The position numbers and the translations under genes are program-made. A stretch of DNA of 64,000 nt, from the NCBI GenBank assembly GCA_037355855.1, contig CM074762.1:4712001-4776000 (forward strand), read 5' to 3'. The notes under the pieces are model-generated. The model was not told the origin of the DNA and made no database searches. It saw nothing but the letters and a program-made list of their open reading frames with translations. This DNA is from Pseudo-nitzschia pungens (taxonomy: Eukaryota; Bacillariophyta; Bacillariophyceae; Bacillariales; Bacillariaceae). Positions 43,681-53,458 of the stretch are shown here, piece by piece; position 1 is the stretch's first letter, and the number at the start of each line of letters is the position of its first letter.

Positions 43681-44059
43681 ACTAGAGTTATACACTGCTG
43701 CTACGTACTACTGCAGTGCGTAGGAAGTAGTACATGAGAGGTAGTCAAAAATTATGGCACGGTGGGGAGAGCCCTCTGTGGTTTACGGTGCGTGATATCA
43801 CCATCAGGTTTCTAGTACTTTAGGTTACAGACTGAGTAATTTAGTTTCACCTTTGGTGATTATAGTATTTAAATACGTATATTATTATTCTAGTACTGGT
43901 TTCTACTATTAGCTACTTCAGTACAGTAGATACTAGTAGTAGTACTAACTCTACTGCTATCATGCAGAAGAAATCGATTCTCAGCAAATAAATGCATGAC
44001 AGAAAAATGCATGTGTCGTAAATCTTACTTCGCATAATTTTGGGTCGGAATGGAACAAG

Positions 44060-44605
44060 AAAGACGGCAACTGAAATATGATGCAAAGGCAACTGAAATA
44101 TAATGAGATGGAAATGGTAAGTGAACCACATCAAGGTTCTTGCAGGAGATATTAATCATGGATTTTGATTCTTCTAACTGTGCATCATTGACTTGCCTGC
44201 TTGCTCCTTCTTATAGGGGGGTGACTGCAACTGCTGATGAAATAGGATGCAACGGCAAATGAAATAATGCGATTGTCAGTGAACCAGATCAAGATTGGGG
44301 ATATTGATGATGGATTTCAATTGTTCTAATTCTGCATTGAGTTGCCTGCTTGCTACTGATAGGGAAGAATCAACTTTAATTCAACGGGGCAACTGAAAAA
44401 TGATGCGATGGGGCAACTGAAAAATGATGCGATTGCAACTGACATATAATGCAATTGCAACTCAAATATGATGCGATCTCAACTGAAAAATGATGTGATC
44501 GCAACTGAGGAAATATGATGATGTGATCCCAACTCAAATATGATGGGATTGCAACTCCTCAAATATGATGCAATCCCAACTCAAATATGATGCGATTGGA
44601 AGTGA
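44060..44605 (+). repeat. Degenerate array of ~22-bp units (CAACTGAAATATGATGCGAT)
   Basis: Loose copies at 44060-44110 and 44220-44270, then a dense run at 44385-44605 of CAACTSAAAWATGATGCGAT variants with 20-24 bp spacing. Confidence 0.85.
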
Positions 44606-45248
44606 AACACAGAACTAACAACATCATGACACCGTGACAAAGGACTAGGATTGGTCCCCACTGTAATTTGAGCAAATCAATCCAACAAGCGAACATACAG
44701 AATATGGTGGTTTTTGATTTTGCTACTGTGTACTGTGTAGGAACTAAAATAGTAGTAAAAGGTCAACATTTTTTTCTGACTATATGGACTGAATTCTTAA
44801 TGGGTAGGGGTTGTGAATTGTACTGGTGGACTCCTTGGATTCCTTTAAAGAGTGGTTGAGAAATGAATTCGTTGGGTTGAGAAATTAATTCATTGGGTTG
44901 AGATTCTTAAGAATGAACTCAAAAATTGATTGATTGGGCTTAGAAATAATTTATGTGAGGTAGGGGATTCTTAAGGTGCTTGAAATAATTTCAGTAGTAG
45001 TGACAGTAATAATAAATTTCAGACAAAAAAGTGGAAGTGGGAAATTATTCTTTGACGACAGCATGAGAAATTAGAATGGGATTGATGAATTTGATTCACT
45101 GATTGAAAAAATATTTGAGTCTTACTAAAAAAAAAATGAGTCGGTGTGGATTTTTTACATCACGATTGGGGTAAGATCTTAGGGAATGGCGAGAAAAATT
45201 TCTCAAAAAGGGTCGCGAACCAGTTTTCGGTCGTACTCGTACTTCGTA

Positions 45249-45350
45249 GTACTACAAAATTCCTATCAGCTGCCCCCCGGTTCTACATCCCCAACTACAG
45301 TACTAATTTCAACGGAAACCTGGGGACAGTTGATAGGAATTTTGTAGTAT
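45249..45350. repeat. Stem-loop: ~28-bp inverted repeat with a ~45-bp loop
   Basis: GTACTACAAAATTCCTATCA with GCTGCCCC on the left (45249-45276) pairs with GGGGACAGTTGATAGGAATT and TTGTAGTAT on the right (45322-45350), with two mismatches or so. It could be a small foldback element or a hairpin. Confidence 0.75.
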
Positions 45351-45949
45351 TTTGGACCAGAGGTACGGTAGTACATGTTTTCCAGTGCTCGTAATAAAAT
45401 TCATTACACAATTAATTAGCGAATAATAGTAAACCTTTTCATTACACAAATAATCTGGTTTTGATTACGCACATACGTAATGATCGTTATAACCCCCTCA
45501 AAGAGATGCTTCCGTGAGTGACGGTTATAACCCCTTCCGGTGGTGCTGACTGCCCCTTTCCGTAGAATTGCCCCTTTTTCATAACGTTTATACCCCCTCT
45601 CATAAGGAAAGGCACACGCTTGTTTCTTGTTTCTTCGTCATTCCCGGACTGAAACAAAACTTCCAATAAGCCCCTCCAAATACTGTGGAACAGAAAGCTT
45701 TCTGTTGTCCGGCAGATAGGAACTGAAGTTAATCGTTAGCTAGTTCAATGATAGAAATTAGAGGCGCCAGCATTCAAATCTTGGACGAGAAGGATTTGTA
45801 GTATCGGGAGAACTTGCATCTGATCGTCGATGCACAACGGAAGATTGGATCTCTGTGGTGCAAATCGAGAAGAACACGTACCGGTACGTGTTACAAGAGG
45901 ATGGAGAATTAATAATTATTAATAACATCTTACAAATATCACTTGATCA

Positions 45950-46487
45950 AAAAATGACCGGAAAGGATGAAAGAAAAGCCTGAGTCATGAGATACCCATG
46001 AAAATCATCCCTCCACAAAGCAATGGTTGGTAGTATGTATCTAGGATTTGGTACTACACCTACTCGCACCAGCAGCCCTGTAACAGATATGAATCATCGG
46101 CAATCCTTCTCTTGTCCTCGGGTCCACGTCACAGAAAAAATACATACATACGAAGCGGAACCGACGGACAGCTGTCACGAATTTCTGAGGTGGTGAAAGA
46201 TTCAAAATCAAGAACATGTTGCAATTTCCTAGTTGTAAGATTCGAAATCAAGAACATGTACCGTGCGTGTCGCAAAAGGACGGAACTATGTCAATTGATT
46301 GAACCAAAATCTTTGTTCGTAATGACCAGAAAGGATGAAAGAAAAGCCAGAGTCATGAGATGCCGGTACGGTACCCATGAAAATCATCCCTCCAGAAAGC
46401 AGCAATGGTTTGTATCTAGGATCGAATACTACACCTACACGCACCAGCCCTGTAACACATACGAATTATCACCAGCAATCCTTCTCT
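45950..46487 (+). repeat. Direct duplication (~160 bp) upstream of the 46577 gene
   Basis: Copy A at about 45950-46109 and copy B at about 46320-46487 share GGAAAGGATGAAAGAAAAGC, GAGTCATGAGAT, CCCATGAAAATCATCCCTCC, GTATCTAGGAT, ACTACACCTAC and GCAATCCTTCTCT, with small indels. The second copy ends about 90 bp before the start codon. Confidence 0.85.
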
Positions 46488-46576
46488 CGCACACTGTTTT
46501 ATCATAAAATACAAAACGCACCAAACCAAAAAGCAAAACGACCAACGCTATTAAAAGTGACATTTACGTTTCAACC

Positions 46577-47089
46577 ATGGCCTCTACCCTCGATACGGAT
46601 TTCAAGGCTATCTCTGGTGACTTGTCTCCTGAAGACTTTGGCAAACAGCTGACAGAGTTTCTTGCCCAAGCCGAATCAAAGAAAGATCTGCTTCCCGAAG
46701 GAGGTGATGATGGTGCGGAAGGTGAGGTCTCTATTCAAGGACAAAAAATCGTTGTGAAAAACACTGGATGGTGGCCCGGTGGCAACTATCGTGTTGAAAT
46801 CCACAATCCGTTTTTGCAGGAACTTCTCATGATCACCGACGTGGCTACCATTATTAGTGTGGCTGCGATTTCTTCTGTTGCTGGCCCAGCTGGACCTGTG
46901 ATTTCCACTGCAATTGCAGTACTCATCACTATCAGAAAACGAGACATCCAAAGGGCAGACAAAGGAAGGGGCATCGTTATCAACGTTTCCAAAGGTGAAA
47001 TGTCCGCACTCGTTGCTGGCTTCGCACTCCCCACTGGCCCGGCTACAATTTCAGCTTGGGCCTATGCTAAGAAAATCGAGACTCTTTGA
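46577..47089 (+). CDS. Unknown 170-residue protein with a Gly/Ala-rich hydrophobic segment
   Basis: ATG at 46577 in CAACCATGG context. The first 50 residues are acidic and soluble (DTDFKAISGDLSPEDFGKQL). The middle is polar (VVKNTGWWPGGNYRVEI), then about 87-116 is a long hydrophobic segment (MITDVATIISVAAISSVAGP, AGPVISTAIAVLITI). Next come RKRDIQRADKGRGIVI and a second semi-hydrophobic stretch. The Gly/Ala spacing could pack helices, and the segment could span or insert into a membrane. I do not recognise the family and assign no function. It sits alone in a repeat-rich block between retroelements, with a duplicated upstream region, so acquisition by transfer or capture is possible but unproven. 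Confidence 0.6.
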   Translation: MASTLDTDFKAISGDLSPEDFGKQLTEFLAQAESKKDLLPEGGDDGAEGEVSIQGQKIVVKNTGWWPGGNYRVEIHNPFLQELLMITDVATIISVAAISSVAGPAGPVISTAIAVLITIRKRDIQRADKGRGIVINVSKGEMSALVAGFALPTGPATISAWAYAKKIETL

Positions 47090-47647
47090 GTTGTCCGATT
47101 AGAGATAGGAGAGCGTTGGAACTGGTGATACTGGACAAAATTCATGGACTCGAAAAAAAAAAGAATCTAAGAATTACGTCGAGTATCGTGACAGCAGGTA
47201 GAGTTGACGGAGTGACTTGCAACAGAAATGTTGGGATTATTGGAGGAGAACACCTGGCTCATATTTGGATAAAAATAGAATCCAATAAGGTAAACACTTG
47301 GTTCAACCATTATTTCAACCATCTCAACAAAATCGTTTCTGATGGACGGTGTTTGTATTAGTATGTGTCTTGAAAAATAAAGATGATGAACGAAATGGAT
47401 GTTCTTTGAGAACGTTGTGTTTTTGTCTTGATAAAAATTTGAGAAAGTTGTGTTTTTGTCTTGATAAAAAAAGGACATAAAGAAGCTTCCGAACGCTCAT
47501 ACTGTGGAGAACCTTGGTAATTGTCATAGGTCCTAGTGCCTCGTAACTTTTCGGTCCTTTTCAAATAGGTACGGTACGTACGGTACTACGAAAAAAAATT
47601 GGGTTGCGCGCGCTCATGTTGCGCACGTGATTGTCAACAATAGCTTG
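47090..47647. other. Spacer with an old LTR relic
   Basis: From about 47355 to 47540 the sequence follows the order of the LTR at 47648-47998 in diverged form: GATGTTCTTTGAGAACGTTG, CTTGATAAAA, GACATAAAGAAGCTT, GTCATAGGTCCTAG. It is an older LTR fragment of the same family just beside the young insertion. No gene. Confidence 0.6.
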
Positions 47648-47998
47648 TGTCATATCTCTGGAAACCAGAGGTCGACCGAATATAAAAATAAAGTGATTGA
47701 TAATCTTGTAAAAAGAAATAAGAAATTATGATAAGAGTTATGATTTTGGAAACTAAGATAAAAATGAATGTTCTCTCGTACAACGTCGTGTTGTTTATCT
47801 TGATAAAGAGCAAACAGACATAGAGAAGCTTTGCAATATATATATTGCAATATATATTGCCATATATATAAAAAGGTCATAAGAACCTGAGTCACGGTCA
47901 TAGGTCATTTGGTCATAGGACTTGAATAGAAACAGGGTTTGTTTCTTAATACATAAATAGATTGTTTTTTTGTTGTCGTAGTTTCGGGATATACGACA
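47648..47998 (-). repeat. 3' LTR (in element orientation) of the minus-strand gypsy element
   Basis: 351 bp, apparently identical to 53108-53458. It contains a GCAATATATATATTGC-like hairpin near 47833. Small ORFs within are not genes. Confidence 0.95.
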
Positions 47999-48025
47999 TT
48001 ATCTTTCTTCTCGTGAAAGATGTCA

Positions 48026-51000
48026 TCATTCAGAGTAATAAGGCTTGATACGTCTGAGATTAATCCGTTCAATGATATGCTCATTGCGAAGGAAAGATAC
48101 AGTACCATTGGTGTGGACTTGAGTGATGGTAAATGGGCCAATTGCTCTGGAACCAAGCGCATCAGTCTTGTAGTTGAAGATCATGATCTGATCACCAATG
48201 TTGTAGTCATGGTGTTTACGACGCTTGTTTTCTCTGAGCGCATTTTGATCAATAACAGATTGGCGTTTGGATCTGAGGAGTTTGATATCAGTGATGATAG
48301 GAATTGGAAGGAACATATCACGATGGAAGGCAATAGCTCCAGGTGAAACACCAAATGTTTTATGCACAGTGCATCTGACAGCAAATTGAGCAGAGGCAAA
48401 AACATTGTCAATGAGGTCAATAGCTTGTTGCAAATCCTGAGGAGGATTAGCATGAAGTTCAGTGCGCATGGCAGATTTCATAGTATCATGCACACGTTCC
48501 AAAACAGCATTGGCTTGAGGATTCTTGACTGTGGTGGGAACAGGTTTGATGTCAAGATTAATGAGGTGAGATTGAAAATCAACATTGAGGTATTCAGAAC
48601 CTTGATCAAAGATGCATCTGCTGGGTTTTGGATAGCGAGAAAGCCATGCATCGTTTAATGCATAGATGGACATTTTACCAGAGGGATTGGTTTGAGGAGC
48701 ACGTTTGATTTCAAGAAGATTGGTGCACATATCCATGATGGTGAAACCATTAAATTCAACATTACCAATATTTGGGATATTGACATTCCAGGGACCAATG
48801 GTGTCAATGGCAATGGTTTCCCAAGGGATGGAGAGTTCTTCGCGAGTTGCAAGATGGCCATAAGAAATGTGAGTGTTCTTGTGGCGTTGACAGGAATCAC
48901 AGGTTTTACAGTATGCTGCAACAGCATCCTTAAGACCCGGAGAATAAATAAGCATGGAGATGGTTCTGGTCAAACGTTCTGTGCCTGCATGACCAAGAAC
49001 ATGGTGATACCAATTGATGGTGTTTTGAACAAGGGATTCGGGAAGAACAATCTTGGTTTGGTTGTTTTTGGTGTAGACCTTGAGTTCAGTGCCAGCGAAA
49101 TCTTTGGTGGAATAATGCTTGGTGTTTTGAATGGTTGGATCTGCTGCTTGGGCTTTAGCAAGATCCTCAAAACGAAGAGGATATGCAGGAAGATCTGCAG
49201 GGTAATTGATAAAAAGATCAGCAATGGAAAGATCAGAAGTGTCAACCTTGGAGATTGGCTGAATGTTTGGATCTTTGGAATCTTTGGAATCTTGGGAAGG
49301 AGAAACAGAAGGCAAACCCTGCTCCTCCTCCAAGGGAAGGCGCGAGAGGGCATCAGCCAGGATGTTGTCTTTGCCTTGGATGTATTTGAAAACAGGACTG
49401 AAATCTTCAAGGAGCATGCGCCAGGTCATAATCCGGGAGGATTGGAGGTTTTGGCGTGTGAGATTTTCATGATCAGTGTACACAATGATGACTGCACCCC
49501 AAAGAATTGGCCGATATTCTTTGAAGACTTCCACAATACAGAGCATTTCCTTGTCAATGGTGGGATATTTGAGTTGGGTGGAAGTGAGCTTGCGCGAGAA
49601 GCAAGCAACAATTTTGCCATTTTGAATAATGACAGCACCAAGCTGATAATCGGAGGCATCAGTGTAGACATCATAAGGGAGATTGGGATCAGGATAGGTG
49701 AGAAGAATTTCTTCAGCAATCATGGTTTTGGCAGCTTTGAAGGCAGCGAGGAGTTCTGGAGTTTGTTGAAGTTGACCACGAGCCTTGCCAGATAAGGCAG
49801 TGAGAGGAGCCAAAATTTCAGCGCGCTTGCGCCAATGAGCCCGATAGAAATTAATCATGCCAATGAAGGATCGAAGGTCAGTGATAGTTGCAGGGAAAGC
49901 AAGCTTCAGGATTGGTTCAATCTTCTTAGGGTTTGGAAGGATACCAGTGGTGGTGATGATGTGACCAAGCCATGGTGCTCGTTGTTGGAACCAATGGCAT
50001 TTTGCAGGTTTAACAGAAAAGTTGTTGGCTTGTAGGATGGACAAAACAGTGGAGACAGTTTTGCAATGAGAGTTGAAGTCAGGTGAGAAAATTCCAATGT
50101 CATCAATATAGACTTCGACATCATTGAGATTGACAAACAGGGATTCCATACAGCCTTGTGCCCAACTTGGAGAGTTGAGGAACCCCATTGGAAGTCTGAG
50201 CAATCTAAATTTACCAAAGGGAGTAACAAGCACACAGAGCCAAGTAGAGGGCTCATCCAATTTGAAGGTGTGGAATTGCATGCTGACATCAATAAGGGTC
50301 ACATATTTGAACCCACGGCGGCGATGGAAGATATCTTGGATCTTGGGCAACGGATAGTGGAGCTTTTTGGTGACTTTGTTAAGCTCTCGAAAATCAGAAA
50401 TGATTCTGCAGGAGCCATCCGGTTTGGGGACAACAAATGTGGGCATACCCCATTCAGTTGCATAGCATCTTTCAAGAATGCCAAGTTTTACCTGTCGAAG
50501 GAGTTCAGTTTTAACAGCGTCCTGTTGGTGGATAGGAATGCTGTAGGGCTGCTTGATATGATATGGTTTTGCACCCGGTTGGAGTTCAATGTGGAATTCC
50601 TTGTGGGGGAAAATTCCAAGTTCTTTATGAGAGAGACCTTCAAACAGAGGATGGTGTTTGGAGAGGATCTGAAGCAACTGGGATTGTTCGTCAGCGGAAA
50701 GATGGTTTTGGTTGGAAACCAGTTCTTGCAAATCAGTTTTCTCATATTTGGTTGCACTATCAACGTAGGATTGAGAGGTTTGCGCGATGTAGGCTTCAGC
50801 AATGGAGTAGGGTTCATTGCTGATGATCTTCTGAACCAAGGTTTGATCGGTGAAGTAGGATCGTGGATGGAAGGGCATATCCTTATCAAACCAAGAAACA
50901 AGGGAGGCTTCAAAATCCATTTTGATGGCAAGCTTCTTCATAGTGGCACGTCCGATGATCAAATCATAATACATGTTGTTAACCACAAAGCAAGTCAAGG

Positions 51001-52585
51001 TTTTAACTCTTCTGGAATAAGAGAGTTCTGGAAAAATAATGTCAGTAAGCACAACATATTCAACACATTTAAACTTGCCATTGGGAGTATCCAATCCAAT
51101 TGGAGATTCAAGAACATGGATGGGAATGTTTGAGGGGATCTGCTTTTTGGAGATTAATTCAAATGTGGAGCCACTATCAAAGAGGGTCTTGAAATAAAAT
51201 TTGCCGGAGATATCGTTGATGGATTTGCATGTAGTCAATGTAGTGGGAGCCAAATCAGTGCAAGGTTTGGAAATCAGTGGTTCAAATGGTTCAGGATTTG
51301 GATTTGGTGGTGGAGCCGGAGATAAAACAATGGAAGGATTATAAGGATCAGCTGAGGCGTTGAACACTTCAGCAAGAGGTATATCATCAGCAGTGGATGG
51401 TTTAATTGGAAAGCGTTGGAGGTCCTGATGATAATAGGCTTCATCAATTTCAGCGTTGACATGAAAGAGGTCAACCCAAACATCTTCAGGTGGAGAAATA
51501 AAGCTGCAAACATGACCATCACCGGAAGAAGGTGGATTGTTGGGAGTTGTCACCGAAGAAGGGCGAGAGTTGTTTGCAGAGCCTGTTGCTGCGTTTGCAT
51601 CAGCTGAAGACCGATTGTTGTTGTTGTTGTTGGTGGAAGGACCACGACGCTTGCCATTAGGATTGTCAATATTTTTGAAACATTGACCCCAAGTATGGTT
51701 GCTACCAGGATGAATAGGACATGGGTCTGTATCCTTGATTCTGTTGTTAGAGTTGGCGGCAGAATTCTGTGAGGAATTGTTGTTGTTGGAACGTCGAGCA
51801 TTGTTGTTGTTATTGTTGTTGTTGCCAGAACGACGGTTGTTGTTGTTCCGATTTTTACCAGTTTGTCTGTTGGAGGACTTGTTGGAATTGTTACTGTTGT
51901 TGTTGGTGTTTTTGTTGTTGTTTTTACGATTGGCTTTGGTACAGTAACGTTCCATTCTGGTAATAATCTCAGTAAGGGTATCATCGTGTGGAGAATGGAT
52001 GTCTTCATATGAGTCTCTCCAATCAGAAGGCATAGAGTCGTAGATAAGATCTTTGAAATCTTCTGGAGGGATGATTGCATCAGCAGAAGCAACTGGAGCG
52101 CCAGGCAACAAAGGAAGGATAACATTGTTGTGATATGAAACCATTGAAACAAAGCTGGAGACGCTCATGGAAGTTGTCTTCTTAATCTGAAACAGGAATC
52201 GTTTGTGGTTACGGTATACGTCATCGTTGTTGGAGAACTTGAACCGAATGAAGGCGCGAAGGTCTTGTTCAAAGTGAGGAACAGTATGGGTATGTCCAAG
52301 GATGTTGGTATTCCACCAGGTCTTATCAGAATAGTCCCTTAAAATATCTGGGAACTTGGAGTACAACCTGGGACCTGTAGTCCAACTGAGGGAAGAACGT
52401 GCTTCAGAGAATTCATGGATAGAGTGAAGTGTCTGTAAGAGGGTTGAAGTTGAAGTAATATAAGTGACTTTCACCTTAGTTGTTTCAGTTTCATTCTCAT
52501 TGGTAATCACACGTTTATACTCAGCCTTTTCAAGTTCATCTAATTCGAAGTCGAACTTAAATGGAAGAGGTGTAACAGAAGACAT
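48026..52585 (-). CDS. Fused Gag-Pol polyprotein, Ty3/gypsy type, 1519 residues
   Basis: ATG at 52585. The Gag part is followed by a long Asn-rich linker (about 225-285). Then comes a Cys/His knuckle-like motif, CPIHPGSNHTWGQC, near 290. The protease has TLFDSGSTFELI near 467. RT has FRELNKVTKKLHYPLPKI, TLIDVSMQFHTF and the catalytic VEVYIDDIGIF near 823. RNase H has VYTDASDYQLGAV and VYTDHENL. The integrase has an HHCC finger (HHVLGHAGTERL ... CKTCDSC from about 1192), AIDTIGPW, FDQGSEYLN and NPQANAVLERVH (Glu near 1359). The end has IGPFTITQVHTNGTVSF, a GPY/F-type module. All catalytic residues are present. Gag and Pol share one frame without stop, so the ratio would depend on proteolysis rather than frameshifting. 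Confidence 0.96.
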   Translation of the reverse strand: MSSVTPLPFKFDFELDELEKAEYKRVITNENETETTKVKVTYITSTSTLLQTLHSIHEFSEARSSLSWTTGPRLYSKFPDILRDYSDKTWWNTNILGHTHTVPHFEQDLRAFIRFKFSNNDDVYRNHKRFLFQIKKTTSMSVSSFVSMVSYHNNVILPLLPGAPVASADAIIPPEDFKDLIYDSMPSDWRDSYEDIHSPHDDTLTEIITRMERYCTKANRKNNNKNTNNNSNNSNKSSNRQTGKNRNNNNRRSGNNNNNNNNARRSNNNNSSQNSAANSNNRIKDTDPCPIHPGSNHTWGQCFKNIDNPNGKRRGPSTNNNNNNRSSADANAATGSANNSRPSSVTTPNNPPSSGDGHVCSFISPPEDVWVDLFHVNAEIDEAYYHQDLQRFPIKPSTADDIPLAEVFNASADPYNPSIVLSPAPPPNPNPEPFEPLISKPCTDLAPTTLTTCKSINDISGKFYFKTLFDSGSTFELISKKQIPSNIPIHVLESPIGLDTPNGKFKCVEYVVLTDIIFPELSYSRRVKTLTCFVVNNMYYDLIIGRATMKKLAIKMDFEASLVSWFDKDMPFHPRSYFTDQTLVQKIISNEPYSIAEAYIAQTSQSYVDSATKYEKTDLQELVSNQNHLSADEQSQLLQILSKHHPLFEGLSHKELGIFPHKEFHIELQPGAKPYHIKQPYSIPIHQQDAVKTELLRQVKLGILERCYATEWGMPTFVVPKPDGSCRIISDFRELNKVTKKLHYPLPKIQDIFHRRRGFKYVTLIDVSMQFHTFKLDEPSTWLCVLVTPFGKFRLLRLPMGFLNSPSWAQGCMESLFVNLNDVEVYIDDIGIFSPDFNSHCKTVSTVLSILQANNFSVKPAKCHWFQQRAPWLGHIITTTGILPNPKKIEPILKLAFPATITDLRSFIGMINFYRAHWRKRAEILAPLTALSGKARGQLQQTPELLAAFKAAKTMIAEEILLTYPDPNLPYDVYTDASDYQLGAVIIQNGKIVACFSRKLTSTQLKYPTIDKEMLCIVEVFKEYRPILWGAVIIVYTDHENLTRQNLQSSRIMTWRMLLEDFSPVFKYIQGKDNILADALSRLPLEEEQGLPSVSPSQDSKDSKDPNIQPISKVDTSDLSIADLFINYPADLPAYPLRFEDLAKAQAADPTIQNTKHYSTKDFAGTELKVYTKNNQTKIVLPESLVQNTINWYHHVLGHAGTERLTRTISMLIYSPGLKDAVAAYCKTCDSCQRHKNTHISYGHLATREELSIPWETIAIDTIGPWNVNIPNIGNVEFNGFTIMDMCTNLLEIKRAPQTNPSGKMSIYALNDAWLSRYPKPSRCIFDQGSEYLNVDFQSHLINLDIKPVPTTVKNPQANAVLERVHDTMKSAMRTELHANPPQDLQQAIDLIDNVFASAQFAVRCTVHKTFGVSPGAIAFHRDMFLPIPIITDIKLLRSKRQSVIDQNALRENKRRKHHDYNIGDQIMIFNYKTDALGSRAIGPFTITQVHTNGTVSFLRNEHIIERINLRRIKPYYSE

Positions 52586-53107
52586 GGTAATTGCTGGGTA
52601 TTGCTGGATACTTGGTAGGTATATGGAAGGGACTTGGTGTGTATGTGTAGGTATATATATGTAGGTATATATGGAAGAGGTATTGATGGATACCTAAAAC
52701 AACTTGCACTTAAGGGAAATAGGTGGCAAGTATCTTTGGAGAACCTTAAGCTTTGTTTGCTTAAGTATAAAAAATAAACTTGAAAATAAATGTTGAAGGT
52801 ATGTAGGTAAGTATGACCAAAGGTATGAAGGTCCGAAGGTATGAGTGGCCGAAGGTTGGTATGATGTTGGTAACCTTAACCTTGGAAGGTATGGTATGGT
52901 ACGTGTTGAGATACCGTAAGGTTAAATGGTATGAGTAGGTTGAAGGTATGGGTACGTGGTGAAGTACTGTAGCCGTACTGATGAAAGGCTTTGAGTGGTA
53001 TGATGGTAGGATACCACTGAAAAGGTATCCGGATTAAAGATGGGTTAAGGAATATAATCAATTCAAAGAATTGACAATGGTGGTCATGTAATCGACTGTA
53101 ATTACAA

Positions 53108-53458
53108 TGTCATATCTCTGGAAACCAGAGGTCGACCGAATATAAAAATAAAGTGATTGATAATCTTGTAAAAAGAAATAAGAAATTATGATAAGAGTTA
53201 TGATTTTGGAAACTAAGATAAAAATGAATGTTCTCTCGTACAACGTCGTGTTGTTTATCTTGATAAAGAGCAAACAGACATAGAGAAGCTTTGCAATATA
53301 TATATTGCAATATATATTGCCATATATATAAAAAGGTCATAAGAACCTGAGTCACGGTCATAGGTCATTTGGTCATAGGACTTGAATAGAAACAGGGTTT
53401 GTTTCTTAATACATAAATAGATTGTTTTTTTGTTGTCGTAGTTTCGGGATATACGACA
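53108..53458 (-). repeat. 5' LTR (in element orientation) of the minus-strand gypsy element
   Basis: 351 bp. The leader that follows on the minus strand (53107-52586) starts TTGTAATTACAGTCG, again without a TGG-type primer-binding site, and contains GGTATG-rich low-complexity sequence at 52790-52960. Confidence 0.95.

Larger units (their letters stand above)
42373..46576. other. Gene-free AT-rich block with satellite-like arrays
   Basis: No ORF with recognisable protein features. It contains the arrays at 43140-43680 and 44060-44605, a stem-loop at 45249-45350, CATAACGTTTATACCCCCTC-type units at 45480-45600 and a duplicated segment at 45950-46487. Bases 43824-43891 share words with 59350-59417 (GGTTACAGACTGAGTA, then AAATA and GTATATTATTATTC). 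Confidence 0.6.
47648..53458 (-). mobile_element. Intact Ty3/gypsy LTR retrotransposon, minus strand (5811 bp)
   Basis: 351-bp LTRs at 47648-47998 and 53108-53458 appear identical. They begin TGTCATATCTC and end TACGACA on the plus strand. Target duplication is GCTTG at 47643-47647 and 53459-53463. One uninterrupted gag-pol frame lies between. Intact coding and matching LTRs make this the best candidate for a currently mobile element here. It is a different family from the 189-bp-LTR element. Confidence 0.95.

Noticed and set aside
47650..47901. 83-codon minus frame, repeated exactly at 53110-53361
   Set aside because: Both lie inside the LTR pair; identical because the LTRs are identical, not because of a gene.
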